Part shown: piece by piece, positions 37,743-46,531 of the stretch | Numbering within the stretch: the stretch's first letter is position 1 | Layout of the letters: each line of letters begins with the position of its first letter | Source: Draconibacterium mangrovi | Lineage (GTDB): Bacteria > Bacteroidota > Bacteroidia > Bacteroidales > Prolixibacteraceae | DNA length: 64,000 nt | Assembly (NCBI RefSeq): GCF_010586825.1 | Contig: NZ_JAAAGB010000014.1 | Location: 19,548-83,547 of the forward strand | Direction of reading: 5' to 3' | Notes under the pieces: generated by a model | Databases searched by the model: none | Seen by the model: the letters and a program-made list of their open reading frames with translations, nothing else | Told to the model about the DNA's origin: nothing | Position numbers and translations under genes: made by a program

Positions 37743-38026
37743 TTGAACCAAAAATTCGACAAATAATCAATGATTTGTTAATAGAATACAAATAAGTATT
37801 TAATTTACACATTCCGTAACTTTCATATTGGATATAAAAAGATACAAATATCTTTAAAATGTAATCAAAAGTGAGAAATTGCTTACAGTCTGGTTATTTG
37901 ACTGGTTTAGTGTTGGGGAAGCATCAAACGCAATGTTTTTGCTCACATTAAAAATATGTTCTTCAACATAAAATGGAGAATATGATGATTGTATTTTAGT
38001 GTCGCAATCATTTAATATTCAAAGTT

Positions 38027-38782
38027 ATGAAACAATTAATGTTTACCTTTTTGGCTGTGATTCTGGCCGTGGGAGTAGTAAGCGCAAGCGACTACAAAAT
38101 CCCCTTAATAGGATCAAAAGCTCCAAAATTTAGTGCAAACACAACAAACGGAAAAATCACTTTCCCAAATGATTTCGGGAGTAGTTGGAAAATTCTGTTT
38201 AGCCACCCGGCTGACTTTACTCCGGTATGCTCGTCTGAGTTACTCGAATTGGCACACTTGCAAAAAGAATTTAAAAAACTGGGTGTTGAGTTGGCAGTAG
38301 TTTCCACAGATGATATTGTATTACACAAAATGTGGAAAGCTCATCTTGAGGAGTTGAACTATAAACAACGCGGAACGGTTAATATCGAGTTTCCGATAAT
38401 TGAAGACCCCGACGCGAAGGTATCACGTTTGTACGGAATGTTACACGATGAGGAGAGTACTGATCGAGATGTTCGGGGAGTATTTATTATCGATGATAAA
38501 AACATTGTACGTTCGGTAAATTTCTACCCGGTAGAAGTAGGCCGAAATATGGATGAATTTGTTCGCATGATAGAAGCTTTACAGCTTACCGAATCGAAAT
38601 TTGTTTATACACCTGCTAACTGGCAAAAAGGCGACGATGTTATTGTGCCTTACTTGCCGTACTCAACCGCTGAGTTGGAAGCTAATCCTAAATTGGCAGA
38701 CAGGTATTATAGTGTAGGCAACCGAATGTGGTTCGAGCAGATAGAAGGATCAACTGCCAAGGTTGAACACAACGAGGAATAG
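38027..38782 (+). CDS. Exported 1-Cys peroxiredoxin (Prx6-like)
   Basis: The peroxiredoxin core has the peroxidatic Cys in HPADFTPVCSSELLELA and the long C-terminal domain of the Prx6 group (YTPANWQKGDDVIVPYLP). PVCS holds the only cysteine, so it is a 1-Cys enzyme. It reduces hydrogen peroxide or organic peroxides with an external reductant. The unusual part is the start: MKQLMFTFLAVILAVGVVSAS is a good signal peptide, whereas Prx6-type enzymes are normally cytosolic. It is therefore likely periplasmic. No thioredoxin-like partner is next to it. Confidence 0.88.
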   Translation: MKQLMFTFLAVILAVGVVSASDYKIPLIGSKAPKFSANTTNGKITFPNDFGSSWKILFSHPADFTPVCSSELLELAHLQKEFKKLGVELAVVSTDDIVLHKMWKAHLEELNYKQRGTVNIEFPIIEDPDAKVSRLYGMLHDEESTDRDVRGVFIIDDKNIVRSVNFYPVEVGRNMDEFVRMIEALQLTESKFVYTPANWQKGDDVIVPYLPYSTAELEANPKLADRYYSVGNRMWFEQIEGSTAKVEHNEE

Positions 38783-38825
38783 AAAAACGCAATTTTTCAT
38801 AGAAGCATGTTGAATTCAGACACTT

Positions 38826-38856
38826 AAAAAGGTATTTGCGTTGCAAGTACCTTTTT
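38826..38856 (+). terminator. Intrinsic terminator after the peroxiredoxin gene
   Basis: AAAAAGGTA pairs with TACCTTTTT, with TTGC-GTT-GCAA pairing inside, then a T-run. It is 44 bp after the stop. Confidence 0.85.
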
Positions 38857-38877
38857 TTCTCCCTATTTGATAAAAAA

Positions 38878-38927
38878 GAAAGCCCGGAGTTGACCAGGCT
38901 TTCCCAATGAAAGGGTAAACTTTCATT
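38878..38927. repeat. Two further hairpins between convergent genes
   Basis: GAAAGCC (38878-38884) pairs with GGCTTTC (38897-38903), and AATGAAAG (38906-38913) pairs with CTTTCATT (38920-38927). With the upstream terminator this makes three hairpins in about 100 bp. Confidence 0.6.
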
Positions 38928-39067
38928 AATTTTTGCAATCAAATAATAAACGCAGTTAATTAAAACGGTTCACTATTCTAATTTCTGTAAACAAGCAAGT
39001 GCTCGTTTTGTTAACTATGTTTTTAGATTTTTTTTATTGACGTTCCTTCACCGTTTAGCAAAAAGAA

Positions 39068-39724
39068 TTAATTACCAATTTCACTTTTCAGCAGCTTAAC
39101 CTGGTTGGTAAGTTTGGTAATCTGCTCGTCTTTTTCTTTTAACTGATTTTGTAACTGTTGCGTTTCCGAACGAACATTATTAAGCTGTCCCTGCAGGGTA
39201 TTAAGTTCGTTTTCGCTGGCTTTAATTTTACCCTCCAGAACTTTAGCGTCCAGGTTTAGCCTGTTTATTTCAAAGTTCTTTTGGTCGATGGCCGAGTTCT
39301 TTTCAGAAACTTCGCTTTCCAGTGTGCTTACTTCGTTTTGTAACGATTTTATCGACGCTTCTTTACTTTCCAGCGCATTGGTTAAACGTTGTTTTTCAAA
39401 ATCAAGATTAAAACTTGTTTCCTGCAACGATTCCTGTTTACTGTTGAGTTCTTCATTCAACCCGGCCACTTCTTTCTTCAGGTCGGCAATATCCTGCTCT
39501 TTTATGGCATTGCTTTCCATCAACTCGTTTTTCATGGCTTCAAAATCGGCAATCAAAGCTTTTATACGTTCGGCTTTGGCATTGTTCTCGGCATCGAGTT
39601 TTCGCGAAAGTTCTTCGGCTTTTAATCTGCCGGCTTCCATTTCAAGGTATTTCTTTTTCGATACGCACGACGTAAGTCCGATCAAAACTACACTGATAAC
39701 AAGAATGATATATTTTCTACTCAT
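39068..39724 (-). CDS. Coiled-coil lipoprotein
   Basis: I take the start at 39724 (MSRKYIILVISVVLIGLTSC), giving a lipoprotein signal with lipobox LTSC; the frame extends to 39757 but those residues are not needed and cover the promoter. After the Cys almost the whole 218-residue protein is a long coiled coil with heptads (for example LKKEVAGLNEELNSKQESLQ). It is probably anchored to the outer or inner membrane and reaches across the periplasm. No enzymatic feature is visible; a structural or tethering role is the simplest inference. It is divergent from the next gene. Confidence 0.85.
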   Translation of the reverse strand: MSRKYIILVISVVLIGLTSCVSKKKYLEMEAGRLKAEELSRKLDAENNAKAERIKALIADFEAMKNELMESNAIKEQDIADLKKEVAGLNEELNSKQESLQETSFNLDFEKQRLTNALESKEASIKSLQNEVSTLESEVSEKNSAIDQKNFEINRLNLDAKVLEGKIKASENELNTLQGQLNNVRSETQQLQNQLKEKDEQITKLTNQVKLLKSEIGN

Positions 39725-39746
39725 AACGATCTTTTTATGTTCAAAA

Positions 39747-39754
39747 CAAAGATA
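39747..39754 (-). promoter_or_regulatory. Putative Bacteroidota -7 box for the coiled-coil lipoprotein
   Basis: The minus strand reads TATCTTTG, a TAnnTTTG match, 22 bp upstream of the ATG at 39724. Confidence 0.5.
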
Positions 39755-39837
39755 CACAATAATAATTGGGTATTACAACGTTTAACTAGGTAGGAATGGT
39801 ATTTATTTCTTACTTTTATTTTTTAAAATTGATAGTC

Positions 39838-40959
39838 ATGAAGAAAACAATTATATTCATTTTTACAGTTTTTGTTGCCCTTACAGCGTTGGGTCAAAGC
39901 GGATCGAAAGTGGCTCACACCATTAAAGGGAAAGTGGTAGATGCCAATACAAATCGTCCGGTTTCGTATACAAATATTGGCCTGGAAGGAACATTTTTTG
40001 GTACCGCTAGTGATAGCGAAGGAAATTTTGAGTTGAAGATTCCTGAAGAGATGGTAGATAAAGATATTTACTTTTCTGCAGTGGGTTTCACCAACAAAAA
40101 GTTTCCAGTAAAAGACCTTTTTTCGAAAGAATTTGCTGTGGTAAAACTGGAGTCTCAATCGTATGATGTGGAGAAGGTTGATGTGGCAGCACAAAATAAA
40201 GTTTTGATTCGCATTTTACGCCTGGCTTCAGAAAATATAAAATACAATTATGGTTCGGGGCCATTTAATATGCACTTTGCTTATTCAAAAGAAAAGGCGG
40301 TTAACGGGCAGGTTAAATCACCGCAAATTGCAACGGTATTACTTTACGACGAAACTGGTTACACACACAATTCGAAAGCTGATGCTTTTAAAGCACGGAA
40401 TTATTCGGTTACAAAAGAACAAAGCGACGCTGATTACAGCTTTTCAAGCGCCCAATTATATCTTGATGATTTGTTGGGATTAGACTGGGTGCGTTCGGCA
40501 TCGGGTGTTTTAAGCCCTGCTTTGCTAAACGATTATCAGCTGGCGCTGGAAAGCCAACCTGTTATCGACGGTAAAGAATACTGGGTGATTTCTTTTAGCC
40601 CGAAAGTCCCTTCACTGGCCACTACAGGCGATTATTATGCCGGTACTTTTAAAGGTAAAATCAGCATTAATAAAGAAGATTATTCGATATTAAAAATTGA
40701 AGGCGAAGCAGTGGCTCCAAAAAATAACCGTCAGGGCAGGGCGCTGGCAATAGGGCAAAACAATAGGGATTATTTTACCGATGTGCTTTACACCTTTGAA
40801 GTGGATTATGAAAACCTTCTGTTAAAACGTGTGGCGCTGAATAAAACCTATACTTACAAAGGCGAAAAAATTTCGGAGCAAGCCGTGCTGGATATGAACC
40901 GGGCGCACACGAATAACCTTACTGTTATTGATTCGCGCGATTATTTCCCCGGAGAATAA
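39838..40959 (+). CDS. Secreted carboxypeptidase-regulatory-like domain protein
   Basis: I take the start at 39838, giving a signal peptide (MKKTIIFIFTVFVALTALGQ). The beta-sandwich domain lies at about 30-110 (IKGKVVDANTNRPVSYTNIGL; GTASDSEGNFELKIPE; AVGFTNKKFPV). The remaining 260 residues form a beta-rich domain (YWVISFSPKVPSLATTGDYYAGTFKGKI; DYSILKIEGEAVAPKNN) similar to the DUF5686-type or outer-membrane assembly accessory families, but shorter; I cannot name it. It probably works in the periplasm or outer membrane. It ends in a 20-bp-stem terminator. Confidence 0.8.
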   Translation: MKKTIIFIFTVFVALTALGQSGSKVAHTIKGKVVDANTNRPVSYTNIGLEGTFFGTASDSEGNFELKIPEEMVDKDIYFSAVGFTNKKFPVKDLFSKEFAVVKLESQSYDVEKVDVAAQNKVLIRILRLASENIKYNYGSGPFNMHFAYSKEKAVNGQVKSPQIATVLLYDETGYTHNSKADAFKARNYSVTKEQSDADYSFSSAQLYLDDLLGLDWVRSASGVLSPALLNDYQLALESQPVIDGKEYWVISFSPKVPSLATTGDYYAGTFKGKISINKEDYSILKIEGEAVAPKNNRQGRALAIGQNNRDYFTDVLYTFEVDYENLLLKRVALNKTYTYKGEKISEQAVLDMNRAHTNNLTVIDSRDYFPGE

Positions 40960-40972
40960 GAGATAGAATCAT

Positions 40973-41018
40973 AAACAAAAACAGGGTTGCGATTTGATTC
41001 GCAACCCTGTTTTTGTTT
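40973..41018. terminator. Long bidirectional terminator hairpin
   Basis: A 20-bp perfect stem (40973-40992 with 40999-41018), 6-nt loop, with an A-run on the left arm and T-run on the right arm. It separates two convergent genes. Confidence 0.92.
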
Positions 41019-41031
41019 ATATAGAAATATT

Positions 41032-42345
41032 TTAATCTTCAGCTGTAAACAACTCCTCCTCATTAACCTTTTTAACCTGCATGCTGTCTTTTAACGTGCG
41101 GTTAATAATGGTGTAAGGCGCGGTAACTACTTCGTCGCCCTCCTTGATTCCTTTCAGAATTTCAATGCTGTTGTTATCCTGAATTCCGGTTTCTACCTCG
41201 GTTTTTAATACACGGCCATCGGCATACACAAAAACAACTTCCTGTTTTTCGTCACGCTGCGCAGTGTTTTCATCATCCGAAGAATTTTCCGAATCCGTAT
41301 CAACTTCTTTTGTGCCGCCGTTTTCTTTTTTAATCCGTGTTGTAACTGCCGAAATTGGCACCGAAATTACATTCTCGCGGGTTTCGGTAAGAATATCAAC
41401 AGTAGCCGACATTCCGGGGCGGAAAGGGTAGAGGTTACCATTCTCAGGATCGATCAAATCTTCGTACGAATCTTTTAGCAAAAGCACTTTTACATCGAAG
41501 TTGGTTACCTGGTCGGAACTGGTTCCGGAAACGCTTGCCGAGTTGGCAATTTCGGTAACAATGCCTTTGAATTTGCGGCTCAGGTAAGCATCAACTTCAA
41601 CCAGCGCAGTGTCGCCTTTCATTACCTTTACAATATCGTTTTCGTTAACTTCAACCTGCACCTCCATTTTGTTGAGGTCGGCAACGGTCATCATTTCCGT
41701 TCCCACCATCATGCTGGTTCCTACCACGCGTTCGCCTTTTTCAACGTTCAGTGCCGAAATGGTTCCGGTAATAGGAGCATAAATTTTTGTTTTTATTAGC
41801 TGCTCTTCAGCTTCATCAAGCGATGCCTGCGCACTCAATACTGAATATTGCGCGGCACGGGCTTCGGCCTGGGCAACTTTGTATGCTGCTTCTGCCGATT
41901 CGAATTCCGAAACCGGAATCGTACCTTTTTCATACAATTGTTTGGAGCGTTTATACGAAAGTTCGCTTTCAATTAGTTGTGCTTCGGCTTGAGCCTGTCT
42001 TGCTTTCGATGAGTTTACAGCGGCTTCCGACCGGTTTACTGCCGAAACATACATTTCGGGTTTTATAACACACAGTAATTTTCCCTGCTCAACCGCATCG
42101 CCATCTTCAACATGCAGCTCAACGATCTCACCGGCCACATCAGGGCTGATTTTTACCTCAGTCTCCGGCTGAATTTTTCCGTTGGCGGTTATAAACTCGG
42201 TAATGGTTTTACTTTCTACGGTTTCGGTTGACACTTTTACGCTAACATCGCTGCCAAGCCATCCTTGCTTTTTGCCCACGATAAGCACAATAATAATTAC
42301 AACCGCAACTCCAATTATATAAGGCAATGTCTTTTTTTGCTTCAT
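41032..42345 (-). CDS. HlyD/MacA-type efflux adaptor (periplasmic adaptor subunit)
   Basis: The 437-residue protein has one N-terminal membrane anchor (YIIGVAVVIIIVLIVGKK). The barrel-sandwich halves are at about 50-85 (TEVKISPDVAGEIVELHVEDGDAVEQGKLL) and about 190-215 (KIYAPITGTISALNVEKGERV), around a coiled-coil hairpin (about 95-175). It bridges an inner membrane pump and an outer membrane channel. MacA-like adaptors usually have an ABC ATPase/permease pair next to them. Here the next gene on the strand is absent (convergent neighbour), and upstream is lysC, so its pump is encoded elsewhere. Upstream 118-bp repeat element may separate it from lysC transcription. Confidence 0.9.
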   Translation of the reverse strand: MKQKKTLPYIIGVAVVIIIVLIVGKKQGWLGSDVSVKVSTETVESKTITEFITANGKIQPETEVKISPDVAGEIVELHVEDGDAVEQGKLLCVIKPEMYVSAVNRSEAAVNSSKARQAQAEAQLIESELSYKRSKQLYEKGTIPVSEFESAEAAYKVAQAEARAAQYSVLSAQASLDEAEEQLIKTKIYAPITGTISALNVEKGERVVGTSMMVGTEMMTVADLNKMEVQVEVNENDIVKVMKGDTALVEVDAYLSRKFKGIVTEIANSASVSGTSSDQVTNFDVKVLLLKDSYEDLIDPENGNLYPFRPGMSATVDILTETRENVISVPISAVTTRIKKENGGTKEVDTDSENSSDDENTAQRDEKQEVVFVYADGRVLKTEVETGIQDNNSIEILKGIKEGDEVVTAPYTIINRTLKDSMQVKKVNEEELFTAED

Positions 42346-42418
42346 TTCAGTTAGCTGTTTTTGTCTATAGGTAAGAAATGGGTTTCTAAAATTACAAGAA
42401 AAATCGATTCCTGTAAAT

Positions 42419-42536
42419 TATACCAATTGTATTTCAGTGTGAGCGTTAAACGAAACGGTGAAATTGCAATGATTAATGCCGGTTGAAAGTAGGAATTTAC
42501 TGAAATAGGACTCATTTTGATTTCACATCGGTATTA
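42419..42536 (+). repeat. 118-bp twin-hairpin dispersed repeat, copy A
   Basis: It aligns without gaps to the reverse complement of 57512-57629, with 22 mismatches in 118 (81 percent identity by hand count). The left half and right half each fold back on themselves with roughly 16-20-bp imperfect arms. The ends are near-inverted (TATACC at the left, GGTATTA at the right). It lies in the 280-bp gap upstream of the adaptor gene. No open frame is present. Confidence 0.85.
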
Positions 42537-42586
42537 ATTGGAATCGGATGCCAATCGCTTTTCTGAAAATGGGTGAAATTAAATGA

Positions 42587-42623
42587 AAAAGGCTACCGGA
42601 AATAACAATTTCGGTAGCCTTTT
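42587..42623 (-). terminator. Terminator after lysC
   Basis: AAAAGGCTACCG pairs with CGGTAGCCTTTT, with AAAT/ATTT pairing inside. The stem abuts the lysC stop codon at 42625. It can act in both directions. Confidence 0.88.
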
Positions 42624-42624
42624 C

Positions 42625-43875
42625 TTATTCTTTAATCAGCATCCGTGCCGTTAAGCGGCTGTGCTGTTCCAGGTAAATATCCTTTTCTTTTACCATCCAG
42701 TCGAGCACCTCTTCGGTGTAATGGCGAATGGTTACCAGTGTAAGATCGGTATTGTAGCGTATTTTATAATCGCCCGAAAGTTCGCTAAAAATATCCTCCA
42801 GGTTTTCATCCGAGGCATCGGCAACAATGTTAAGGTCGATGGCCGATTGTTGCATCAATGTAACCTTTATCAGTTTTTCCATCAGAAAATTTACCACCCG
42901 CTCAATATCGCTAATCGAGATTATTGAGAAATCGAGAGCAGAAAGGGTAATCAGCACCTGGTTTTCTTTCAGGATAAAAATTGGAGGCAGCTCAATTTTA
43001 TGATCGATTTTATGAATAACCGTGCCCGGATTTTTAGGCTCAACAAACGATTTTACCAGCAGCGGAATTCCTTGGTTGTGCAGCGGCTGCATGGTTTTTG
43101 GGTGGATTACTTTGGCACCAGAATGCGTCATCTCAACCGCCTCTTTATACGACAGTTCGTTGATCATCACCGTGTCGCTCATTTTTTTAGGGTCGGCACT
43201 TAAAACTCCCGGTACGTCTTTCCAAATCGACACGCTTTCAACCTTCAACGAACTACCGATAATGGCAGCCGTAAAATCCGAACCCTCGCGCCCCAGCGTG
43301 GTAGTGAGGTTAGTGGTTGTAGAGCCGATAAATCCCTGCGTGATGTATAAGCCTGTGTCGGAAAAGTTGAACTCCTCGCGAATTAATTCGCCGGTCCATT
43401 CCCAGTCAACATGTGCATCGCGGAAAGTATCGTCGGTTTTAAGGCAGGTGCGAATGTCGATCCATGTATTTTTATAGCCGGTGGCGGTAATGTAATCGCT
43501 AACAATGCGGGTAGAAATGAGCTCACCAAAACAGATAATCTGGTCGTATTCAAAGTTAAAATCGTACGACGGACGCGAATTTAGTTTGTGTTCCAGCTCG
43601 CTAAACAATTCATAAACACCCTGTGGCATTCCTTTTTCGCCAAACAAATCGCCGATAATTTCAATGTGATAGTTCTTAAAGTTATTGAAGATTGTCCACT
43701 TTTCGTTGTTGCTGTTATAGTAGGCTTTTATCAATGTTTCCAGCAAATCGGTACTTTTTCCCATGGCCGAAATAACCACGCTCAGGTTTCCGCTTTCGCT
43801 TTTAATAATTTCAAATACATTTTTTACTGCGGCCGCATCTTTTACCGATGCGCCTCCAAATTTATATACCTTCAT
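42625..43875 (-). CDS. lysC: Aspartate kinase
   Basis: I take the ATG at 43875 (MKVYKFGGASVKDAAAVKN); the TTG at 43878 just upstream adds one residue and is not needed. The 416-residue protein has the kinase domain with VYKFGGASV, FGELISTRIVSDY, TLGREGSDFTAAIIGSSL and KDVPGVLSADP, followed by two ACT-like domains from about 300. It phosphorylates aspartate as the first step to lysine, methionine and threonine and is usually feedback-controlled through the ACT domains. It is monofunctional (no homoserine dehydrogenase domain). Asd is 35 kb away. Confidence 0.95.
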   Translation of the reverse strand: MKVYKFGGASVKDAAAVKNVFEIIKSESGNLSVVISAMGKSTDLLETLIKAYYNSNNEKWTIFNNFKNYHIEIIGDLFGEKGMPQGVYELFSELEHKLNSRPSYDFNFEYDQIICFGELISTRIVSDYITATGYKNTWIDIRTCLKTDDTFRDAHVDWEWTGELIREEFNFSDTGLYITQGFIGSTTTNLTTTLGREGSDFTAAIIGSSLKVESVSIWKDVPGVLSADPKKMSDTVMINELSYKEAVEMTHSGAKVIHPKTMQPLHNQGIPLLVKSFVEPKNPGTVIHKIDHKIELPPIFILKENQVLITLSALDFSIISISDIERVVNFLMEKLIKVTLMQQSAIDLNIVADASDENLEDIFSELSGDYKIRYNTDLTLVTIRHYTEEVLDWMVKEKDIYLEQHSRLTARMLIKE

Positions 43876-44039
43876 CAAAAATTCATTTAAAGCTTTTGAG
43901 CAATGCGCTACGAGCTGTTTAACCTTGCAAAACTATATTTTTTTGAATTAACAATATACATGTTCATCAGGGAAATCATTCTACTAAAAATGTTAATTTA
44001 GATGCCTTCAAAAAAAACACTAAAAAAGAAGCTGCACCC

Positions 44040-46421
44040 ATGAGACATTTTATTCTTTCATTTTTTATTCTGTTTACTTTTTCAGGATTTTGCCAGGTAA
44101 GCCAACTTAATAAAAGTTCACTTTCGATCGAAACAATTATGCAGGATCCGGCCAAATGGATCGGTACTTCTCCGGACGATATAAGCTGGAGCGAAGATGG
44201 CGCAAAAATCTACTTTCAGTGGAATCCGGAGCAAGACACGCTCGAATCGTTGTTTGCTTACGATTTGGCGACCAAAGAAATAGAGAAAGTAAATTTGGAT
44301 GAAAAGAAGACATTACCCGGCCGTCGTGGCGATTACAACAGCGACAAAACAAATAAAGTATACACCCGAAACGGCAACCTCTTTCTGCTCGACTGTAAAA
44401 GCAGAGAAGAGAAACAGCTTACAGCCTGGCTGGAGCGTGTTTCGTCGCCCGAATTTGTTTTAGGCGATTCGAAAATAGCCTTTACTAAAGACAATAACCT
44501 TTTCACCATCGATCCGGAAACCGGGCTGATTACGCAGCTGACGAATTTTGTCTCGGGAAGTGAGAAAAAGGAACAGTCTTCGTCGGAGCAAGCCAAGTGG
44601 CTGGAGCAGCAACAAAAGGAATTGTTTGTGGTTTTACAGGAACGCGAAGCAAAAAATAAAGCACGCGAAAACCGCGGGGAGGCTGAAAAAGAAACCGAAC
44701 CATTAAAAATATATACCGGTAGCAAGTTTTTGAATGGCATTTCGCTGAGCCCGACCGGCGACTATATTATATACAGCTTGTACGAAAGGGCCTCTAATGC
44801 AAAAGCTACTTCGGTTACGCATCATGTTACCGAATCGGGGTACACCGAAGAAAAGAATGCCCGTTCTAAAGTAGGAAGCCCGCAGGCGTCGGTTGAAATG
44901 GGGATTTTTGATGTGAAGAACAATAAGCTGGTAACGATTGATAAAACACAAATTCCCGGCCTGAAAGATTTGCCTGATTACCTGAGCGATTACCCGGAAC
45001 GTATGCCAAAAGAGGGAGACGAGGTTGAAGACCGCGAAGTGAACCTGATGGGGCCGGTGTGGAATGAAACGGAAGACCTGGCGGTGGTTGTTGCGCTGTC
45101 GCATGACAATAAAGACCGCTGGATTTTACTGCTCGATCCTGCGACCGGTGATTTGGAATTACTCGATCGTCAGCGCGACGAAGCGTGGATTGGCGGCCCC
45201 GGAATTGGCGGCTGGGGAATGTCGACAGGAGATATAGGCTGGATGCCTGATGGTGAATCGGTGTGGTTTCATTCCGAGGAGTCGGGCTATTCACATTTGT
45301 ATGCCGTTAATTGCAAAACAAAAAAGAAAACAACGCTTACCAGCGGCGACTTTGAAGTTTCGGAAGCATCTATTTCGAACGATAAAAAAAGTTTTTATTT
45401 CATCGCCAACAAAGTGCACCCGGGTGTGACGCATTTCTACAAAATGCCGGTTTGGGGTGGTAAGCTAACACAGATCACATCGATGGAAGGTGGAAACGAA
45501 GTAACGCTTTCTCCTGATGAGAAATATCTGGCTATCCGTCATTCGGAGGCCAACAAACCCTGGGAACTTTATTTGCAGGAAAATAAAGCCGGAGCTGAAG
45601 CCGAAAAGCTGACAAATTCAACCACCGATGCTTTTAACAAATACAACTGGCGAATTCCTGAGTTCATTACTTTTAATGCTGCCGACGGTGCCGAAGTGCA
45701 TGCCCGTCTGTATCGCCCTGAGTCGCCGGAGCAAAATGGCCCCGCCGTAATTTTTGTGCACGGTGCCGGTTACCTGCAAAATGCGCACAAATGGTGGAGT
45801 AGCTATTTTCGGGAGTACCAATTCCACAATATTTTAGTCGACAATGGTTATACAGTACTGGATATCGATTACCGCGGAAGTGCCGGTTATGGCCGCGACT
45901 GGCGTACCGGAATCTACCGTTGGATGGGTGGCCTCGATCTGTCGGACCAGGTGGATGGTGCAAAATTGTTGACGGATAAATATGATGTTTCGCCGGAGCG
46001 AATTGGAATTTACGGAGGCTCATACGGAGGATTTATCACGCTGATGGCTTTGTTTAATGAGCCGGAAACTTTTACTGCCGGTGCAGCTTTGCGTTCAGTT
46101 ACCGACTGGGCACATTACAATCACGGTTATACTGCCAATATTCTGAATACACCGGTGCAGGACAGCATTGCCTATGCAAAAAGTTCACCTTTAAATTTTG
46201 CCGATGGACTGGAAGGTAACTTACTGATGTGCCATGGCATGGTTGATGACAATGTACAGTTTCAGGATATCGTTCGCCTTACGCAACGCCTTATCGAGCT
46301 GGGAAAAGAAAACTGGGAGCTGGCGGTTTATCCCGTGGAAGCGCATGGTTTTGTTGAACCCAGCAGTTGGACGGACGAATACAAACGTATTTTTAAACTG
46401 TTTGAAGAGAATCTGAAATAA
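44040..46421 (+). CDS. S9 family peptidase (prolyl oligopeptidase/DPP IV-like), secreted
   Basis: A signal peptide (MRHFILSFFILFTFSGFCQ) leads a 793-residue protein. The N-terminal two thirds form a beta-propeller with WD-like repeats (SPTGDYIIYSLYERASN; GGWGMSTGDIGWMPDGESVWFHS). The C-terminal alpha/beta-hydrolase domain has the nucleophile Ser661 in GGSYGGFITLMAL, the acid in HGMVDDNVQFQD and the histidine in VEAHGF. It would cut dipeptides or short peptides in the periplasm. It has no operon partner and ends at a strong terminator. Confidence 0.95.
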   Translation: MRHFILSFFILFTFSGFCQVSQLNKSSLSIETIMQDPAKWIGTSPDDISWSEDGAKIYFQWNPEQDTLESLFAYDLATKEIEKVNLDEKKTLPGRRGDYNSDKTNKVYTRNGNLFLLDCKSREEKQLTAWLERVSSPEFVLGDSKIAFTKDNNLFTIDPETGLITQLTNFVSGSEKKEQSSSEQAKWLEQQQKELFVVLQEREAKNKARENRGEAEKETEPLKIYTGSKFLNGISLSPTGDYIIYSLYERASNAKATSVTHHVTESGYTEEKNARSKVGSPQASVEMGIFDVKNNKLVTIDKTQIPGLKDLPDYLSDYPERMPKEGDEVEDREVNLMGPVWNETEDLAVVVALSHDNKDRWILLLDPATGDLELLDRQRDEAWIGGPGIGGWGMSTGDIGWMPDGESVWFHSEESGYSHLYAVNCKTKKKTTLTSGDFEVSEASISNDKKSFYFIANKVHPGVTHFYKMPVWGGKLTQITSMEGGNEVTLSPDEKYLAIRHSEANKPWELYLQENKAGAEAEKLTNSTTDAFNKYNWRIPEFITFNAADGAEVHARLYRPESPEQNGPAVIFVHGAGYLQNAHKWWSSYFREYQFHNILVDNGYTVLDIDYRGSAGYGRDWRTGIYRWMGGLDLSDQVDGAKLLTDKYDVSPERIGIYGGSYGGFITLMALFNEPETFTAGAALRSVTDWAHYNHGYTANILNTPVQDSIAYAKSSPLNFADGLEGNLLMCHGMVDDNVQFQDIVRLTQRLIELGKENWELAVYPVEAHGFVEPSSWTDEYKRIFKLFEENLK

Positions 46422-46430
46422 CACCATAGA

Positions 46431-46467
46431 AGCGGGAGCCTGACCTGAAATCAGGCTCCCGCTTTTG
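46431..46467 (+). terminator. Intrinsic terminator after the S9 peptidase
   Basis: A 13-bp perfect stem (AGCGGGAGCCTGA with TCAGGCTCCCGCT), 7-nt loop, followed by TTTT. Confidence 0.92.
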
Positions 46468-46531
46468 AAATAGTGAAAATTTGCCGAACATCTACTATCT
46501 GTTATTCGTTTAAATAGACGGAACATAAACA

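Noticed and set aside
36996..40959. The two carboxypeptidase-regulatory-like proteins as a duplicated pair
   Set aside because: Only the N-terminal beta-sandwich domain is shared; the remaining parts are unrelated and three genes separate them.
42346..42624. A riboswitch between lysC and the adaptor gene
   Set aside because: The structured part is the 118-bp element found again at 57.5 kb next to unrelated genes, so it is a repeat, not a ligand sensor.
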